This document shows, piece after piece, positions 16,113-24,602 of a stretch of DNA of 64,000 nucleotides. The stretch spans positions 1 through 64,000 of the forward strand of contig NZ_JOEH01000031.1 of assembly GCF_000719095.1 (NCBI RefSeq), in the 5' to 3' direction. Position numbers and translations under genes: made by a program. This DNA is from Streptacidiphilus jeojiense. Lineage in GTDB: Bacteria > Actinomycetota > Actinomycetes > Streptomycetales > Streptomycetaceae. Below the pieces are notes generated by a model. That model saw nothing but the letters and a program-made list of their open reading frames with translations, was not told the DNA's origin and searched no databases. Position 1 is the stretch's first letter; every line of letters starts with the position of its first letter.

Positions 16113-16616
16113 ATGGCTTACAACGTCGTCGTCATGGGCGTCTCCGGTGTCGGCAAGACCACCGTCGCCCGGCTGCTCGCCGAACGCGTCGGCCTCCCCT
16201 ACGCGGAGGCCGACGACTTCCACCCGCCCGCCAACATCGCCAAGATGTCGGCCGGGACGCCGCTCGACGACGCCGACCGCCAACCCTGGCTCGAAGCCAT
16301 CGGGGCCTGGCTGCAGCAGCAGAACGTCGCCGGTGTCGGCGGCGTGGTCACCTGTTCCGCGCTCAAGCGCCGCTACCGCGACACCCTGCGCGTCGCCTGC
16401 CCGGACATCTGGTTCCTGCACCTGGCCGGCGCCCATGACCTGGTCGCCGACCGGATCGGCCACCGCACCGGCCATTTCATGCCGGCCTCGCTGCTCGACT
16501 CGCAGTACTCAACGCTCGAACCGCTCGCCGCGGACGAGCAGGGCGCCGTACTGGACGTCGGACCGACCCCCGACCAGCTCGTCGACGCGGCGGTCCGCCT
16601 GCTCACCGCCTCCTGA
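16113..16616 (+). CDS. gntK: Gluconokinase
   Basis: The 167-residue P-loop kinase has Walker A 'GVSGVGKT' at residues 9-16, the gluconokinase stretch 'AEADDFHPPANIAKMSAGTP' and 'GVVTCSALKRRYRDTLR', and a lid with 'GHFMPASLLDSQYSTLEP'. It phosphorylates gluconate to 6-phosphogluconate in the cytoplasm, feeding the pentose phosphate route. Length is normal. ATG 16113 is preferred over an upstream in-frame ATG at 16062, which would run through the operator region. It is followed by the permease gene after 55 bp. Confidence 0.95.
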   Translation: MAYNVVVMGVSGVGKTTVARLLAERVGLPYAEADDFHPPANIAKMSAGTPLDDADRQPWLEAIGAWLQQQNVAGVGGVVTCSALKRRYRDTLRVACPDIWFLHLAGAHDLVADRIGHRTGHFMPASLLDSQYSTLEPLAADEQGAVLDVGPTPDQLVDAAVRLLTAS

Positions 16617-16671
16617 GCAGCCCCCGACCGGCCCCCTTCCCACCCCGCACCCTTGTCAACGGAGACAACGC

Positions 16672-18060
16672 GTGACCCTCCTGCTGGCCGCCGACGCGGC
16701 CCTCCCCCACAGCGGCAGCGACGCCCGACTGGTCACCGCCATGCTGCTCGGCATCGCCGTGATCGTGGCTCTGATCAGCTGGCTCAAGCTGCACCCCTTC
16801 CTCGCCCTCACCCTGGGCTCGGGCGTGCTGGCGGCCGTCGCCGGCGTCCCCTTCGACAAGCTGATGAACAGCTTCTCGACCGGCTTCGGCGCCACCGTCA
16901 CCAGCGTGGGGCTGCTCATCGGACTCGGCGCGATGCTGGGCAAGCTGCTCGCCGACTCGGGCGGCGCGGACATCATCGCGGACACGGTGCTGGCCCGTTC
17001 CGGCCCGCGCTCGATGCCCTGGGCGATGGGGCTGATCGCGGCCGTGCTCGGGCTCCCGCTGTTCTTCGAGATCGGCGTGGTGCTGCTGGTCCCGATCGTG
17101 GTGCTGGTCGCCCGGCGCGGAAACCTCCCGCTGCTGCGGGTCGGCATCCCCGCGCTGGCCGGGCTCTCGGTCCTGCACGGACTCATCCCGCCGCATCCCG
17201 GCCCGCTGGTCGCCGTGTCGGCGCTGCACGCCAACCTCGGTGTGACGCTGGCCCTCGGCCTGCTGGTCGCCGTGCCCACCCTGGTCGTCGCGGGCCCGCT
17301 GTTCGCCCGCGTCGCCGAGCGCTGGGTCGGCCCGCTGGAGCTGCCGGCGGTGGACCAGGGCGAGGCGGAGGCCGAACAGGTGGACCGCCGCAGGCCGGGC
17401 TTCGGCGCGACCCTCGGCACCATCCTGCTGCCGGTCGTGCTGATGCTGGGCAAGGCCCTGGTCGACATCACCGTCGACAACCCCACCGCCACCCCGCAGC
17501 GCATCCTCGACTTCGTCGGGTCCCCGCTGATCGCGCTGCTGCTGGCGGTGCTCGTGGCGATGGTCACCCTGGGCCGCGCGGCCGGCTTCGACCGGGGCCG
17601 GATCTCGGCCACCGCGGCGGCCGCACTCGGCCCGATCGCCGGGATCGTCTTCATCGTCGGCGCCGGCGGCGGCTTCAAGCAGACCCTGGTGGACGTGGGC
17701 GTCGGCAATGTGGTCAGCAGCTGGGCGACCCATCTGCACATCTCGGCGCTGCTGCTCGGCTGGCTGATCGCGGTCCTGATCCGGGTCGCCACCGGCTCCG
17801 CGACGGTCGCCACCATCACCGCCGCCGGGATCGTCGCCCCGCTGGCGACCGGTATGAGCACCGCCCACACCTCGCTGCTGGTACTCGCCATCGGCGCCGG
17901 ATCGCTGTTCTTCTCGCACGTCAACGACGCCGGCTTCTGGCTGGTGAAGGAGTACTTCGGGATGAGCGTGGGTCAGACCCTCAAGTCCTGGTCGGCGATG
18001 GAGACGCTGATCTCGGTGCTGGCGATAGCCCTGATCATGCCGCTGAGCCTGCTGGTCTGA
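16672..18060 (+). CDS. gntP: Gluconate permease (GntP family)
   Basis: The 462-residue membrane protein has about 12-14 helices and GntP family stretches such as 'GLPLFFEIGVVLLVPIVVLV', 'GLIPPHPGPLVAVSALHA' and 'FFSHVNDAGFWLVKEYFGMS'. It imports gluconate with protons. GTG 16672 follows GGAG with an 8-nt spacer; longer in-frame readings overlap gntK and are not coding. It forms an operon with gntK and ends at a strong hairpin shared with the convergent SRPBCC gene. Confidence 0.94.
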   Translation: MTLLLAADAALPHSGSDARLVTAMLLGIAVIVALISWLKLHPFLALTLGSGVLAAVAGVPFDKLMNSFSTGFGATVTSVGLLIGLGAMLGKLLADSGGADIIADTVLARSGPRSMPWAMGLIAAVLGLPLFFEIGVVLLVPIVVLVARRGNLPLLRVGIPALAGLSVLHGLIPPHPGPLVAVSALHANLGVTLALGLLVAVPTLVVAGPLFARVAERWVGPLELPAVDQGEAEAEQVDRRRPGFGATLGTILLPVVLMLGKALVDITVDNPTATPQRILDFVGSPLIALLLAVLVAMVTLGRAAGFDRGRISATAAAALGPIAGIVFIVGAGGGFKQTLVDVGVGNVVSSWATHLHISALLLGWLIAVLIRVATGSATVATITAAGIVAPLATGMSTAHTSLLVLAIGAGSLFFSHVNDAGFWLVKEYFGMSVGQTLKSWSAMETLISVLAIALIMPLSLLV

Positions 18061-18068
18061 CGCGGTGA

Positions 18069-18091
18069 CGGGAGCCCGGCCCGGGCTCCCG
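18069..18091. terminator. Bidirectional hairpin between gntP and the SRPBCC gene
   Basis: CGGGAGCCCGG (18069-18079) pairs with CCGGGCTCCCG (18081-18091). The genes on both sides converge here. There is no T tract, as is usual for streptomycete terminators. Confidence 0.65.
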
Positions 18092-18103
18092 CTGCACGGC
18101 CGG

Positions 18104-18544
18104 TCAGCCGACGGAGGACGCCAGGCGCTCCAGGACCTCGTTGTTGATCCGATTCAGGCCCTTGGGCGCGAAGGTCCGCTCGAAGAAGCCGCCGACCCCG
18201 CTCGCGCCGGCCCAAGTCGTCTCGACGACGACCTTGGCCCTGCCCTCGCCGGCCGGGGTGACCGTCCAGGTGACCACCATGCTGGAGTTGGCGTCCGTCT
18301 CCACCAGCTGACCCGGCGTGGGCTCGGTGACGGTGAACAGGCAGTCGCGCACCCGCTTCTCGGTCGCCTGCAGCTTCCAGTGCACAACCGTGCCCGCGCC
18401 CTTGCCGCCCTCGCGTACCTCGTACTCGCTGAACTGGGCCGGGAGGATCGCCCCTCGGGACGACTGGTAGTCGGCCAGCACGTCGAAGACCCGCTCCGGC
18501 GACGCGTCCAGCACCCGCTCGGTGACCGCGTAGACCTGGCCCAT
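18104..18544 (-). CDS. SRPBCC family protein (polyketide cyclase / lipid-binding fold)
   Basis: The 146-residue protein is a single START-like domain: 'ERVLDASPERVFDVLADYQS' at the start, beta strands with 'GTVVHWKLQATEKRVRDCLF', and a long C-terminal helix. Members bind hydrophobic ligands or act as cyclases; no specific role can be given. ATG 18544 has GAGGAG 8 nt upstream. It is monocistronic and diverges from the methyltransferase-Nudix gene. Confidence 0.85.
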   Translation of the reverse strand: MGQVYAVTERVLDASPERVFDVLADYQSSRGAILPAQFSEYEVREGGKGAGTVVHWKLQATEKRVRDCLFTVTEPTPGQLVETDANSSMVVTWTVTPAGEGRAKVVVETTWAGASGVGGFFERTFAPKGLNRINNEVLERLASSVG

Positions 18545-18667
18545 GGTTGTACTCCTCAAGCTCACTGTGCGTTCCTGCTTACCCGGAAAGACAACCATCG
18601 CGCGGCCCGCCGTCCAAACCGGGGCGGCCCTGCCGCGGCCGTCGGGCGTGCTGCGATGATGTCCGCC

Positions 18668-20023
18668 ATGACGACCACCTGGGACGCGGCCGCTTTTGAC
18701 GCCTTCGAACGGTCGGGCTGGGTCGGCCGGAGCGATGCCTACCAGCGCGGCTTCGCCCGGCTGACCGCCCACACCGTGGAACCGCTGCTGGACGCGGCAG
18801 AGGTGGGCTCCGGCACCGCGGTGCTGGACGTCGGCACCGGGCCGGGCATCGTCGCGGCGGCGGCGCTGGCGCGCGGCGCGGTGGTCACGGCAGTGGACGC
18901 CTCTCCGGAGATGGCCGCGCTGGCGGCGGCCACCTGCCCCGGCGCGGAGGTGCGCACCGCGGTCCTCCCCGAACTCCCCTTCGCCGACGCCTCGTTCGAC
19001 GCGGTGGTGGGCAACTTCGTGATCAACCACCTGGGCGATGCGGCGGCCGGGCTGGCCGAGCTGCAGCGGGTGCTGCGGCCGGGCGGCCGGATCGCGCTGA
19101 CCTGCTGGGAGCGGGAGGCGATGCGCGCCACCGCGGTCTTCGGGGAGGCCGTCGCCGCCGCGGGCATCCCGCAGCCGGACGACCTGCCCTCCTCGGGGCT
19201 CTTCCTGGCGGGGGCGACCGACCGTGCCGCCGCCTTCGGCGACCTGCTCGCCACCGCCGGATTCGTCGACGAGCGGTCCCGGCGGGTGGAGTGGGACCAC
19301 CGGGTGGACCCGGACGCCTGGTGGGCCGCCGTGGTCGCCGGGACCCCGCTGACCGGCTCGCTCATCGTCCGCCTGCCGGACGGCGTGGTCGCCGGGATCA
19401 AGCAGCGCTACGACGCGCTGGTCGCGCCGTTCGCGCAGGGAACCCCGGGCCAGGTCGCCCTGCCCGCCGTCGCGGTGCTGGCCACGGCCCGCAGGGCGGG
19501 GAGCCCGCTCAGCACCGACGAGATCCTGGACATCGTCGACGCCGAGGACAACGTGATCGGCCGGGCCCCGCGCGGCGAGGCCACTGCCAAGCGGCTGCGC
19601 CACCGCTGCGTCTTCATCCTCGCCAGGGACGCCGACGACCGGATCTTCGTGCACCGCCGTACCGCGGAGAAGCTGGTCTTCCCCTCGATGCACGACATGT
19701 TCGTAGGCGGCGTCGTCGGGGCCGGCGAGAGCTACGACGAGGCGGCGAAGCGGGAGGCCGAGGAGGAGCTGGGCGTCTCCGGCCTCTCCCCGGTCCCGCT
19801 GTTCCGCTTCCTCTACGAGTCGCCGGAGCACACCTGGTGGTCCGCCGTCTACGAGACCAGGACCCCGACCGAGGTCGCCCCGCAGCAGGAGGAGGTCGCC
19901 TGGCACACCTTCCTGACCGAGGACGAACTCGCGTCCCGCCTCAGTGAATGGGCCTGGGTCCCGGACGGCCTGGACGCCTGGCGGCGGCTGACCGCCTGGC
20001 GCAACGCGGAACCCGCCGACTGA
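18668..20023 (+). CDS. Fusion of a class I SAM methyltransferase and a Nudix hydrolase
   Basis: One uninterrupted 451-residue frame carries two enzymes. Residues 1-270 are a SAM methyltransferase with motif I 'VLDVGTGPGIVAAAALA', an acidic motif II 'VTAVDASPEM' and 'NFVINHLGDAAAGLAELQRV' leading to 'LRPGGRIALTCWE'. Residues about 282-451 are a Nudix domain of the isopentenyl-diphosphate-isomerase-like (YfcD) group with a complete Nudix box 'GGVVGAGESYDEAAKREAEE' followed by ELG. The join reads 'ATARRAGSPLSTDEILDIVD' with no start codon that would free the Nudix part. The domains are normally separate proteins. ATG 18668 is chosen; ATGs at 18656 and 18659 are alternatives. Substrates are unknown. 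Confidence 0.85.
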   Translation: MTTTWDAAAFDAFERSGWVGRSDAYQRGFARLTAHTVEPLLDAAEVGSGTAVLDVGTGPGIVAAAALARGAVVTAVDASPEMAALAAATCPGAEVRTAVLPELPFADASFDAVVGNFVINHLGDAAAGLAELQRVLRPGGRIALTCWEREAMRATAVFGEAVAAAGIPQPDDLPSSGLFLAGATDRAAAFGDLLATAGFVDERSRRVEWDHRVDPDAWWAAVVAGTPLTGSLIVRLPDGVVAGIKQRYDALVAPFAQGTPGQVALPAVAVLATARRAGSPLSTDEILDIVDAEDNVIGRAPRGEATAKRLRHRCVFILARDADDRIFVHRRTAEKLVFPSMHDMFVGGVVGAGESYDEAAKREAEEELGVSGLSPVPLFRFLYESPEHTWWSAVYETRTPTEVAPQQEEVAWHTFLTEDELASRLSEWAWVPDGLDAWRRLTAWRNAEPAD

Positions 20024-20030
20024 CGACCAC

Positions 20031-21137
20031 TCAGGCCCGGTCCTCGTCCAGCCGCAGCGCCGCCCGGGTCAGCCTGCGGCAGGCGCCCAGGTCGCCGAGC
20101 GCGTCGGTGCTGTCGACGAACTGGTCGATCCCGCCGGCCAGCGGCAGGGCCCGTACCGCCGGGTCGTCCACCGTCTCCAGCAGGGCCGCGGTGAAGCGTT
20201 CGGCGTGGACCACCGGGAACGGGCGGCCGTGGTAGCGGCGGACCGAGGGGTCGACGGTGGCGCAGAGGGCGAGCCGGTTCTGCCAGGCGCCCGCCAGAGC
20301 GGCGGCCTCGGCCACCGCCCGCTGCCGGTCCGACGGTGCGTCGGCCCCGAGTGCGGTGCGCAGCGCCGCCGCGATCGGCGCCGCCTCCGGCAGCCGGGCG
20401 AAGGCCGTGCCCAGCCACTTGCTGTAGGGGGCGTACCGGCGCGCCAGCAGCAGGCACAGCCGGACGACCTCCCTGGCGAGCCGTGCCGCGACCACCCGGC
20501 TGCCCAGTTCGTCGCCGACCTCCGCGGCCCGGCCGACGAAGGCCTCCTCCTGGGAGATCCGCTGCCACTGGCAGGCCAGCAGATAGCGCCAGACCTCGTC
20601 CGGGTACCAGGCGAGAGCGGCGCGGGCGTCGGTGAGCCGGCCGAGGCCGTCGTGGTAGACGGCGCCCGCGGTGACCTCCAGCAGGCGCTGGCCGGGGACG
20701 GCCAGCCAGTCGAGCAGGCCGGGCCGGTGGTCGAGCGGGTCGAAGCCCAGCGCGCCGGACAGCCAGTCCGCGGTCCCGGCGACATCGATGCGGTGGTTCA
20801 CCGGCCCGGTGGTCGGTGTCATGACCTGCACCCGTTCGCCCGGCGGGGCGAAGTTGGTCGGCCATCCGCGGACCTCCTGGGGCAGCCGCTCCGCGAAAAG
20901 CCGGCGCAGGGCGGCGCCGTGCACGGCGGCGTCCTCCGGACGGAGCAGCAGTTGCAGCCGCGGGCCCCAATCATGGTCGGCCGAGCGCTCCGTGTCGTAG
21001 CCAAGCACCTCCGACCCCGACCCGATCCGGGCCGCCGCGTACGGCATCCCCGGGCACGCCTCGTCCAGCAGCGGACGGACCGCCTCCCGGTAGAGGATTC
21101 CGCACAGCTCCAGCCCCGGCAGGAAGGTCGCAGTCAT
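20031..21137 (-). CDS. DUF4037 protein with a nucleotidyltransferase-like N-terminus
   Basis: The 368-residue protein shows a nucleotidyltransferase-like start ('ARIGSGSEVLGYDTERSADH' then DWG), in which GS-x-S and the D-x-D of 'DHD' resemble the metal site of the pol-beta superfamily. It is followed by the helical DUF4037 region ('WYPDEVWRYLLACQWQRISQ', 'YAPYSKWLGTAFARLP'). The activity is uncharacterised; nucleotide transfer or antibiotic-modifying relatives are guesses only. ATG 21137 is chosen because upstream codons lack coding character. It converges on the fusion gene with only 7 bp between stops. Confidence 0.8.
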   Translation of the reverse strand: MTATFLPGLELCGILYREAVRPLLDEACPGMPYAAARIGSGSEVLGYDTERSADHDWGPRLQLLLRPEDAAVHGAALRRLFAERLPQEVRGWPTNFAPPGERVQVMTPTTGPVNHRIDVAGTADWLSGALGFDPLDHRPGLLDWLAVPGQRLLEVTAGAVYHDGLGRLTDARAALAWYPDEVWRYLLACQWQRISQEEAFVGRAAEVGDELGSRVVAARLAREVVRLCLLLARRYAPYSKWLGTAFARLPEAAPIAAALRTALGADAPSDRQRAVAEAAALAGAWQNRLALCATVDPSVRRYHGRPFPVVHAERFTAALLETVDDPAVRALPLAGGIDQFVDSTDALGDLGACRRLTRAALRLDEDRA

Positions 21138-21454
21138 GGGCGGGAGCGTAGGCGCTGCCCGGACCGTCCGCATGTGGGTTTCTCCCCCGCCGCGGCGGGG
21201 TCGCCGGGCTTCCCCCTTCCTACTTCCGGGTAACCCGGCTACAGTGTCCGCACCGCCCCAGTCCGCGTCGGGAGCCGCAGCGACGGGTCGGTTGTTTCCT
21301 TCTGGCATGCCGTCACATCTGTGGATCCGGCAGTGCCCCTTCCCACGGTGACCTCAGTCGCGCCGTGCGTCAGCACCACTCCCCCCTCATCATTTGTTGC
21401 GTGGACCGTCCGAGCGACGCGACGGGCGCAACGCTCCCCGAGGAGTACCCAGCC

Positions 21455-23281
21455 ATGACCCTGACTGAGCCCACCCCAGAGCCCGCCCCCGAGCACAGCG
21501 CCGACCTGGACGTCTTCCCCGTCGTGGCCGTCGTCGGCCTCGGCACCATGGGCGCCGGGATCGCCGAGATCACCGCCCGCAGCGGCCGCCGGGTGATCGG
21601 CGTCGAGCTGGACGCCACCGCTGCCGACGCCGCGCTGCGGCGGATCGAGGAGTCGACCGCGCACTCCGTGGAGCGCGGCCGGATCACCGCCGACGAACGC
21701 GCCGAGCTGCTCGGACGGATCAGCGTCGGCCACGACCTCAACGCCGCCGCCGAGGCGCAGCTGGTGATCGAGGAGATCCCCGAGCAGCTGGACTCCAAGC
21801 GTGAGCTGTTCGCCGAACTGGACCGGATCTGCCCGGCCGGGACGGTGCTGGCGACCGGCACCACCGCGCTGTCGGTGACCCGGATCGCCGCGGCGACCCA
21901 GCGGCCCGAGCGGGTGATCGGGCTGCACTTCTTCAACCCGGCGCCGGTGATGCAGCTGGTCGAGGTCGTCCGCACGGTGCTGACCAGCGCCGAGGTGGCC
22001 GAGGCCGCGGCCGGGTTCACCCGGGGGCTGGGCAAGTCCCCGGTGGCCGCGGGCGACCGTCCCGGCTTCATCGTCAACGGTCTGCTGTTCGCCTACCTCA
22101 ACCAGGCGGCGGCGATGTACGAGTCGCGCTACGCCACCCGGGAGGACATCGACGCGGCCATGCGGCTGGGCTGCGGGCTGCCGATGGGGCCGCTGGCGCT
22201 GCTCGACCTGATCGGCGTCGACGTCGCCAAGACCGTGCTGGAGGCGATGTACGCGCAGTCGCACGACCGGCTGCACGCGCCCGCGCCGGTGCTGGGCCAG
22301 CTGGTGGCGGCCGGGCTGCTGGGGCGGAAGACCGGTCGCGGCTTCTACAGCTACGCCGCGCCGGGCTCCTCCCAGCCGGTGCCGGACCAGCCGGTGGACG
22401 GCGGGGCCGTCGCGGTGCCGGGACGTCAGGTCCGCAGCGTCGGCGTCTGCGGCTCGGGCACGATGGCGACCGGGATCGCCGAGGTCTTCGCCAAGGCCGG
22501 CTACGACGTTACCCTTGTCGCTCGCAGCCAGGAGAAGGCGGACCGGGCCAGGGCCGCGCTGGCGAAGTCGCTGGAGCGGATGGTGGCCAAGGGACGCCTC
22601 GGCGAGGCCGACCGGGACGCGGCGCTGGCACGGGTCACCGCCTCGGGTTCGCTGGAGGACCTGGCCTCCGCCGACCTGGTGCTGGAGGCCGTCGCCGAGG
22701 ACCTGGCGGTGAAGCAGGAGCTGTTCGCCACCCTGGACAAGATCTGCCGGCCCGGCGCTGTGCTGGCGACCACCACCTCCAGCCTGCCGGTGATCCAGTG
22801 CGCGATGGCGACCGGGCGCCCGCAGGACGTGGTGGGGATGCACTTCTTCAACCCGGCCCCGGCGATGCGCCTGGTCGAGGTGGTCAGCACGGTGCTGACC
22901 GCGCCCGACGTCACCGCCACCGTGCTGGAGCTGTGCACGGCCGTGCGCAAGCACCCGGTGGAGTGCGGCGACCGGGCCGGCTTCATCGTCAACGCGCTGC
23001 TCTTCCCCTACCTCAACGACGCGGTGCGGATGATCGAGGAGCACTACGCCTCGGTCGACGACGTCGACACCGCGATGAGGCTGGGCTGCGGCTACCCGAT
23101 GGGCCCGTTCGCCCTGCTGGACGTGGTCGGCCTGGACGTCTCGCTGACGATCGAGAAGGTGCTGCACGGCGAGTTCCGCGAGCCGGGACTGGCTCCGGCG
23201 CCGCTGCTGGAGCACCTGGTGGCCGCCGGCTGCCTGGGCCGCAAGACCGGGCGCGGCTTCCGCGACCACGCGCGCCGGTGA
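21455..23281 (+). CDS. 3-hydroxybutyryl/3-hydroxyacyl-CoA dehydrogenase, two complete copies in one chain
   Basis: The 608-residue protein is a tandem duplication of a 3HCDH. Copy 1 (about 17-305) has the NAD site 'VVAVVGLGTMGAGIAEI', the catalytic His in 'GLHFFNPAPVMQLVEV' and 'GDRPGFIVNGLL'. Copy 2 (about 325-605) repeats these as 'VCGSGTMATGIAEVFAKAG', 'GMHFFNPAPAMRLVEV' and 'GDRAGFIVNALL'. Both copies keep the motifs, so both may be active. In this place it should oxidise or reduce 3-hydroxybutyryl-CoA, the entry to crotonyl-CoA for the ethylmalonyl-CoA pathway. ATG 21455 has GAGGAG 10 nt upstream. A CCGGGTAACCCGG dyad (21226-21238) lies about 220 bp upstream. A TetR regulator and ccr follow on the same strand. 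Confidence 0.93.
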   Translation: MTLTEPTPEPAPEHSADLDVFPVVAVVGLGTMGAGIAEITARSGRRVIGVELDATAADAALRRIEESTAHSVERGRITADERAELLGRISVGHDLNAAAEAQLVIEEIPEQLDSKRELFAELDRICPAGTVLATGTTALSVTRIAAATQRPERVIGLHFFNPAPVMQLVEVVRTVLTSAEVAEAAAGFTRGLGKSPVAAGDRPGFIVNGLLFAYLNQAAAMYESRYATREDIDAAMRLGCGLPMGPLALLDLIGVDVAKTVLEAMYAQSHDRLHAPAPVLGQLVAAGLLGRKTGRGFYSYAAPGSSQPVPDQPVDGGAVAVPGRQVRSVGVCGSGTMATGIAEVFAKAGYDVTLVARSQEKADRARAALAKSLERMVAKGRLGEADRDAALARVTASGSLEDLASADLVLEAVAEDLAVKQELFATLDKICRPGAVLATTTSSLPVIQCAMATGRPQDVVGMHFFNPAPAMRLVEVVSTVLTAPDVTATVLELCTAVRKHPVECGDRAGFIVNALLFPYLNDAVRMIEEHYASVDDVDTAMRLGCGYPMGPFALLDVVGLDVSLTIEKVLHGEFREPGLAPAPLLEHLVAAGCLGRKTGRGFRDHARR

Positions 23282-23358
23282 CAGCGCCGCTGAGGGGACG
23301 GATGACCAGGGCGCCGAGGGTGCCCGTTCGGGGGGCCGCGGCGTGTAGCGTTCCGGTC

Positions 23359-24222
23359 ATGAGCGGGGCAGAGAACGGCGCAACGGCAACGGCGGTCGAC
23401 CAGGCCAACGGCGTTCCGCGCCGGGTGACGGCACAGCGGCAGCAGATGCGCCAGGACCTGGCGGCGGCGGCGATGGAACTGTTCGCCAACCAGGGCTACG
23501 AGGAGACGACGGTCGATCAGATCGCCGCCGCCGCCGGCGTGGCCAGGCGCACCTTCTTCCGCTACTTCCGGTCCAAGGAGGAGGCGATCTTCCCGGACCA
23601 CGACGACACCCTGGTCCGGGTGGCCGACCTGCTGGCCGGGGCCGACCCGGCGGAGCACCCGCTGGACGTGGTCTGCCGCGGCATCAAGGAGGTGCTGCGG
23701 ATGTACGCGGCCACCCCCGGCGTCTCGGTGGCCCGGTACCGGCTGATCCGGCAGGTGCCGACGCTGCGCGAGCGGGAGATCGCGGTGGTGGCCCGGTACG
23801 AGCGGCTGTTCACCCGCTACCTGCTGGGGCGCTTCGACACCGCCGGGCAGGCCTCCGGCGGCTGGGAGCGCGGCGTCGGCGACGACGCGATGCTGGCCGA
23901 GGTGTCGGCGGCGGCTGTGGTCGCCGCGCACAACCACGTGCTGCGCCGCTGGCTGCGCTCCGGCGGCCGGGGCGAGGTCGAACCGCAGCTGGACCATGCC
24001 TTCGAGGTGATCCGGCGGACCTTCTGGGGGAACGCGCCCTCGGCCGGGGCATCGCAGCTGGCACCCAGTGCCACCAAGGGCGTCACAGAGACGCTGAGCA
24101 GCGCCGTGGAGAGCGCCGTGAGTGCCACTCCTTCGGGTGAGGTGCTGATCACCGTGGCCCGTACCGACGCGCCGCTGGACGAGGTGCTGCAGAGCATCCG
24201 GGCCGCGCTCGGGGCCAAGTAG
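23359..24222 (+). CDS. TetR family regulator, probably of the ethylmalonyl-CoA genes
   Basis: The 287-residue protein has a TetR HTH at about residues 30-75 ('AMELFANQGYEETTVDQIAA', 'AAGVARRTFFRYFRSKEEAI') followed by a helical ligand domain. The C-terminal 70 residues ('LSSAVESAVSATPSGEVLIT' onward) form an extension beyond the usual domain. It lies between the hydroxyacyl-CoA dehydrogenase and ccr and ends at a strong hairpin. A CACGTGA-N6-TCACGTG dyad upstream of ccr is a fitting target. The ligand is probably an acyl-CoA, by inference from context. Confidence 0.9.
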   Translation: MSGAENGATATAVDQANGVPRRVTAQRQQMRQDLAAAAMELFANQGYEETTVDQIAAAAGVARRTFFRYFRSKEEAIFPDHDDTLVRVADLLAGADPAEHPLDVVCRGIKEVLRMYAATPGVSVARYRLIRQVPTLREREIAVVARYERLFTRYLLGRFDTAGQASGGWERGVGDDAMLAEVSAAAVVAAHNHVLRRWLRSGGRGEVEPQLDHAFEVIRRTFWGNAPSAGASQLAPSATKGVTETLSSAVESAVSATPSGEVLITVARTDAPLDEVLQSIRAALGAK

Positions 24223-24250
24223 GGGACGTAACCGCAGGTCAGAGCAGAAT

Positions 24251-24287
24251 CGTCAGGCCCCTCCCGGCGCGCCGGAGGGGCCTGACG
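24251..24287 (+). terminator. Terminator hairpin after the TetR gene
   Basis: CGTCAGGCCCCTCC (24251-24264) pairs perfectly with GGAGGGGCCTGACG (24274-24287) over a 9-nt loop that is itself partly self-complementary. It lies 28 bp after the TetR stop and separates that gene from ccr. Confidence 0.8.
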
Positions 24288-24309
24288 TGTGCCCTGGGGT
24301 ATGTGTTGC

Positions 24310-24329
24310 CACGTGATGACGCTCACGTG
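24310..24329. promoter_or_regulatory. Candidate TetR operator upstream of ccr
   Basis: CACGTGA-N6-TCACGTG is a perfect 20-bp dyad in the 380-bp ccr upstream region. A second short palindrome GGCAC-AGG-GTGCC lies at 24370-24382, and the rest of 24383-24602 is a long leader with no further clear gene. Dyads of this size are typical of TetR sites, and the TetR gene ends 88 bp upstream. Confidence 0.5.
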
Positions 24330-24602
24330 TCCTGAGTCCATATTGGTGGCACGCAGTGTCTTTACGGGTGGCACAGGGTGCCAGTACCTTGTTACTCACT
24401 GGTCGCGGCGCCGCGGCTCCCCACCCTGGCGCGCCATGCCCAGGGCCCGGGCGACACCCCTGCACGGGCGGTCGGCAGCAGCCCAACCAGCACACGACTG
24501 AAGCCCAGCCCAGCAGTACCCCCCTCATCACCGGTGTCCGTTCCCGGTACCCCCAACAGACGTCCCCGCACCCCTCAAGCGGGGAAGCCGCCGGAGGCAA
24601 CC

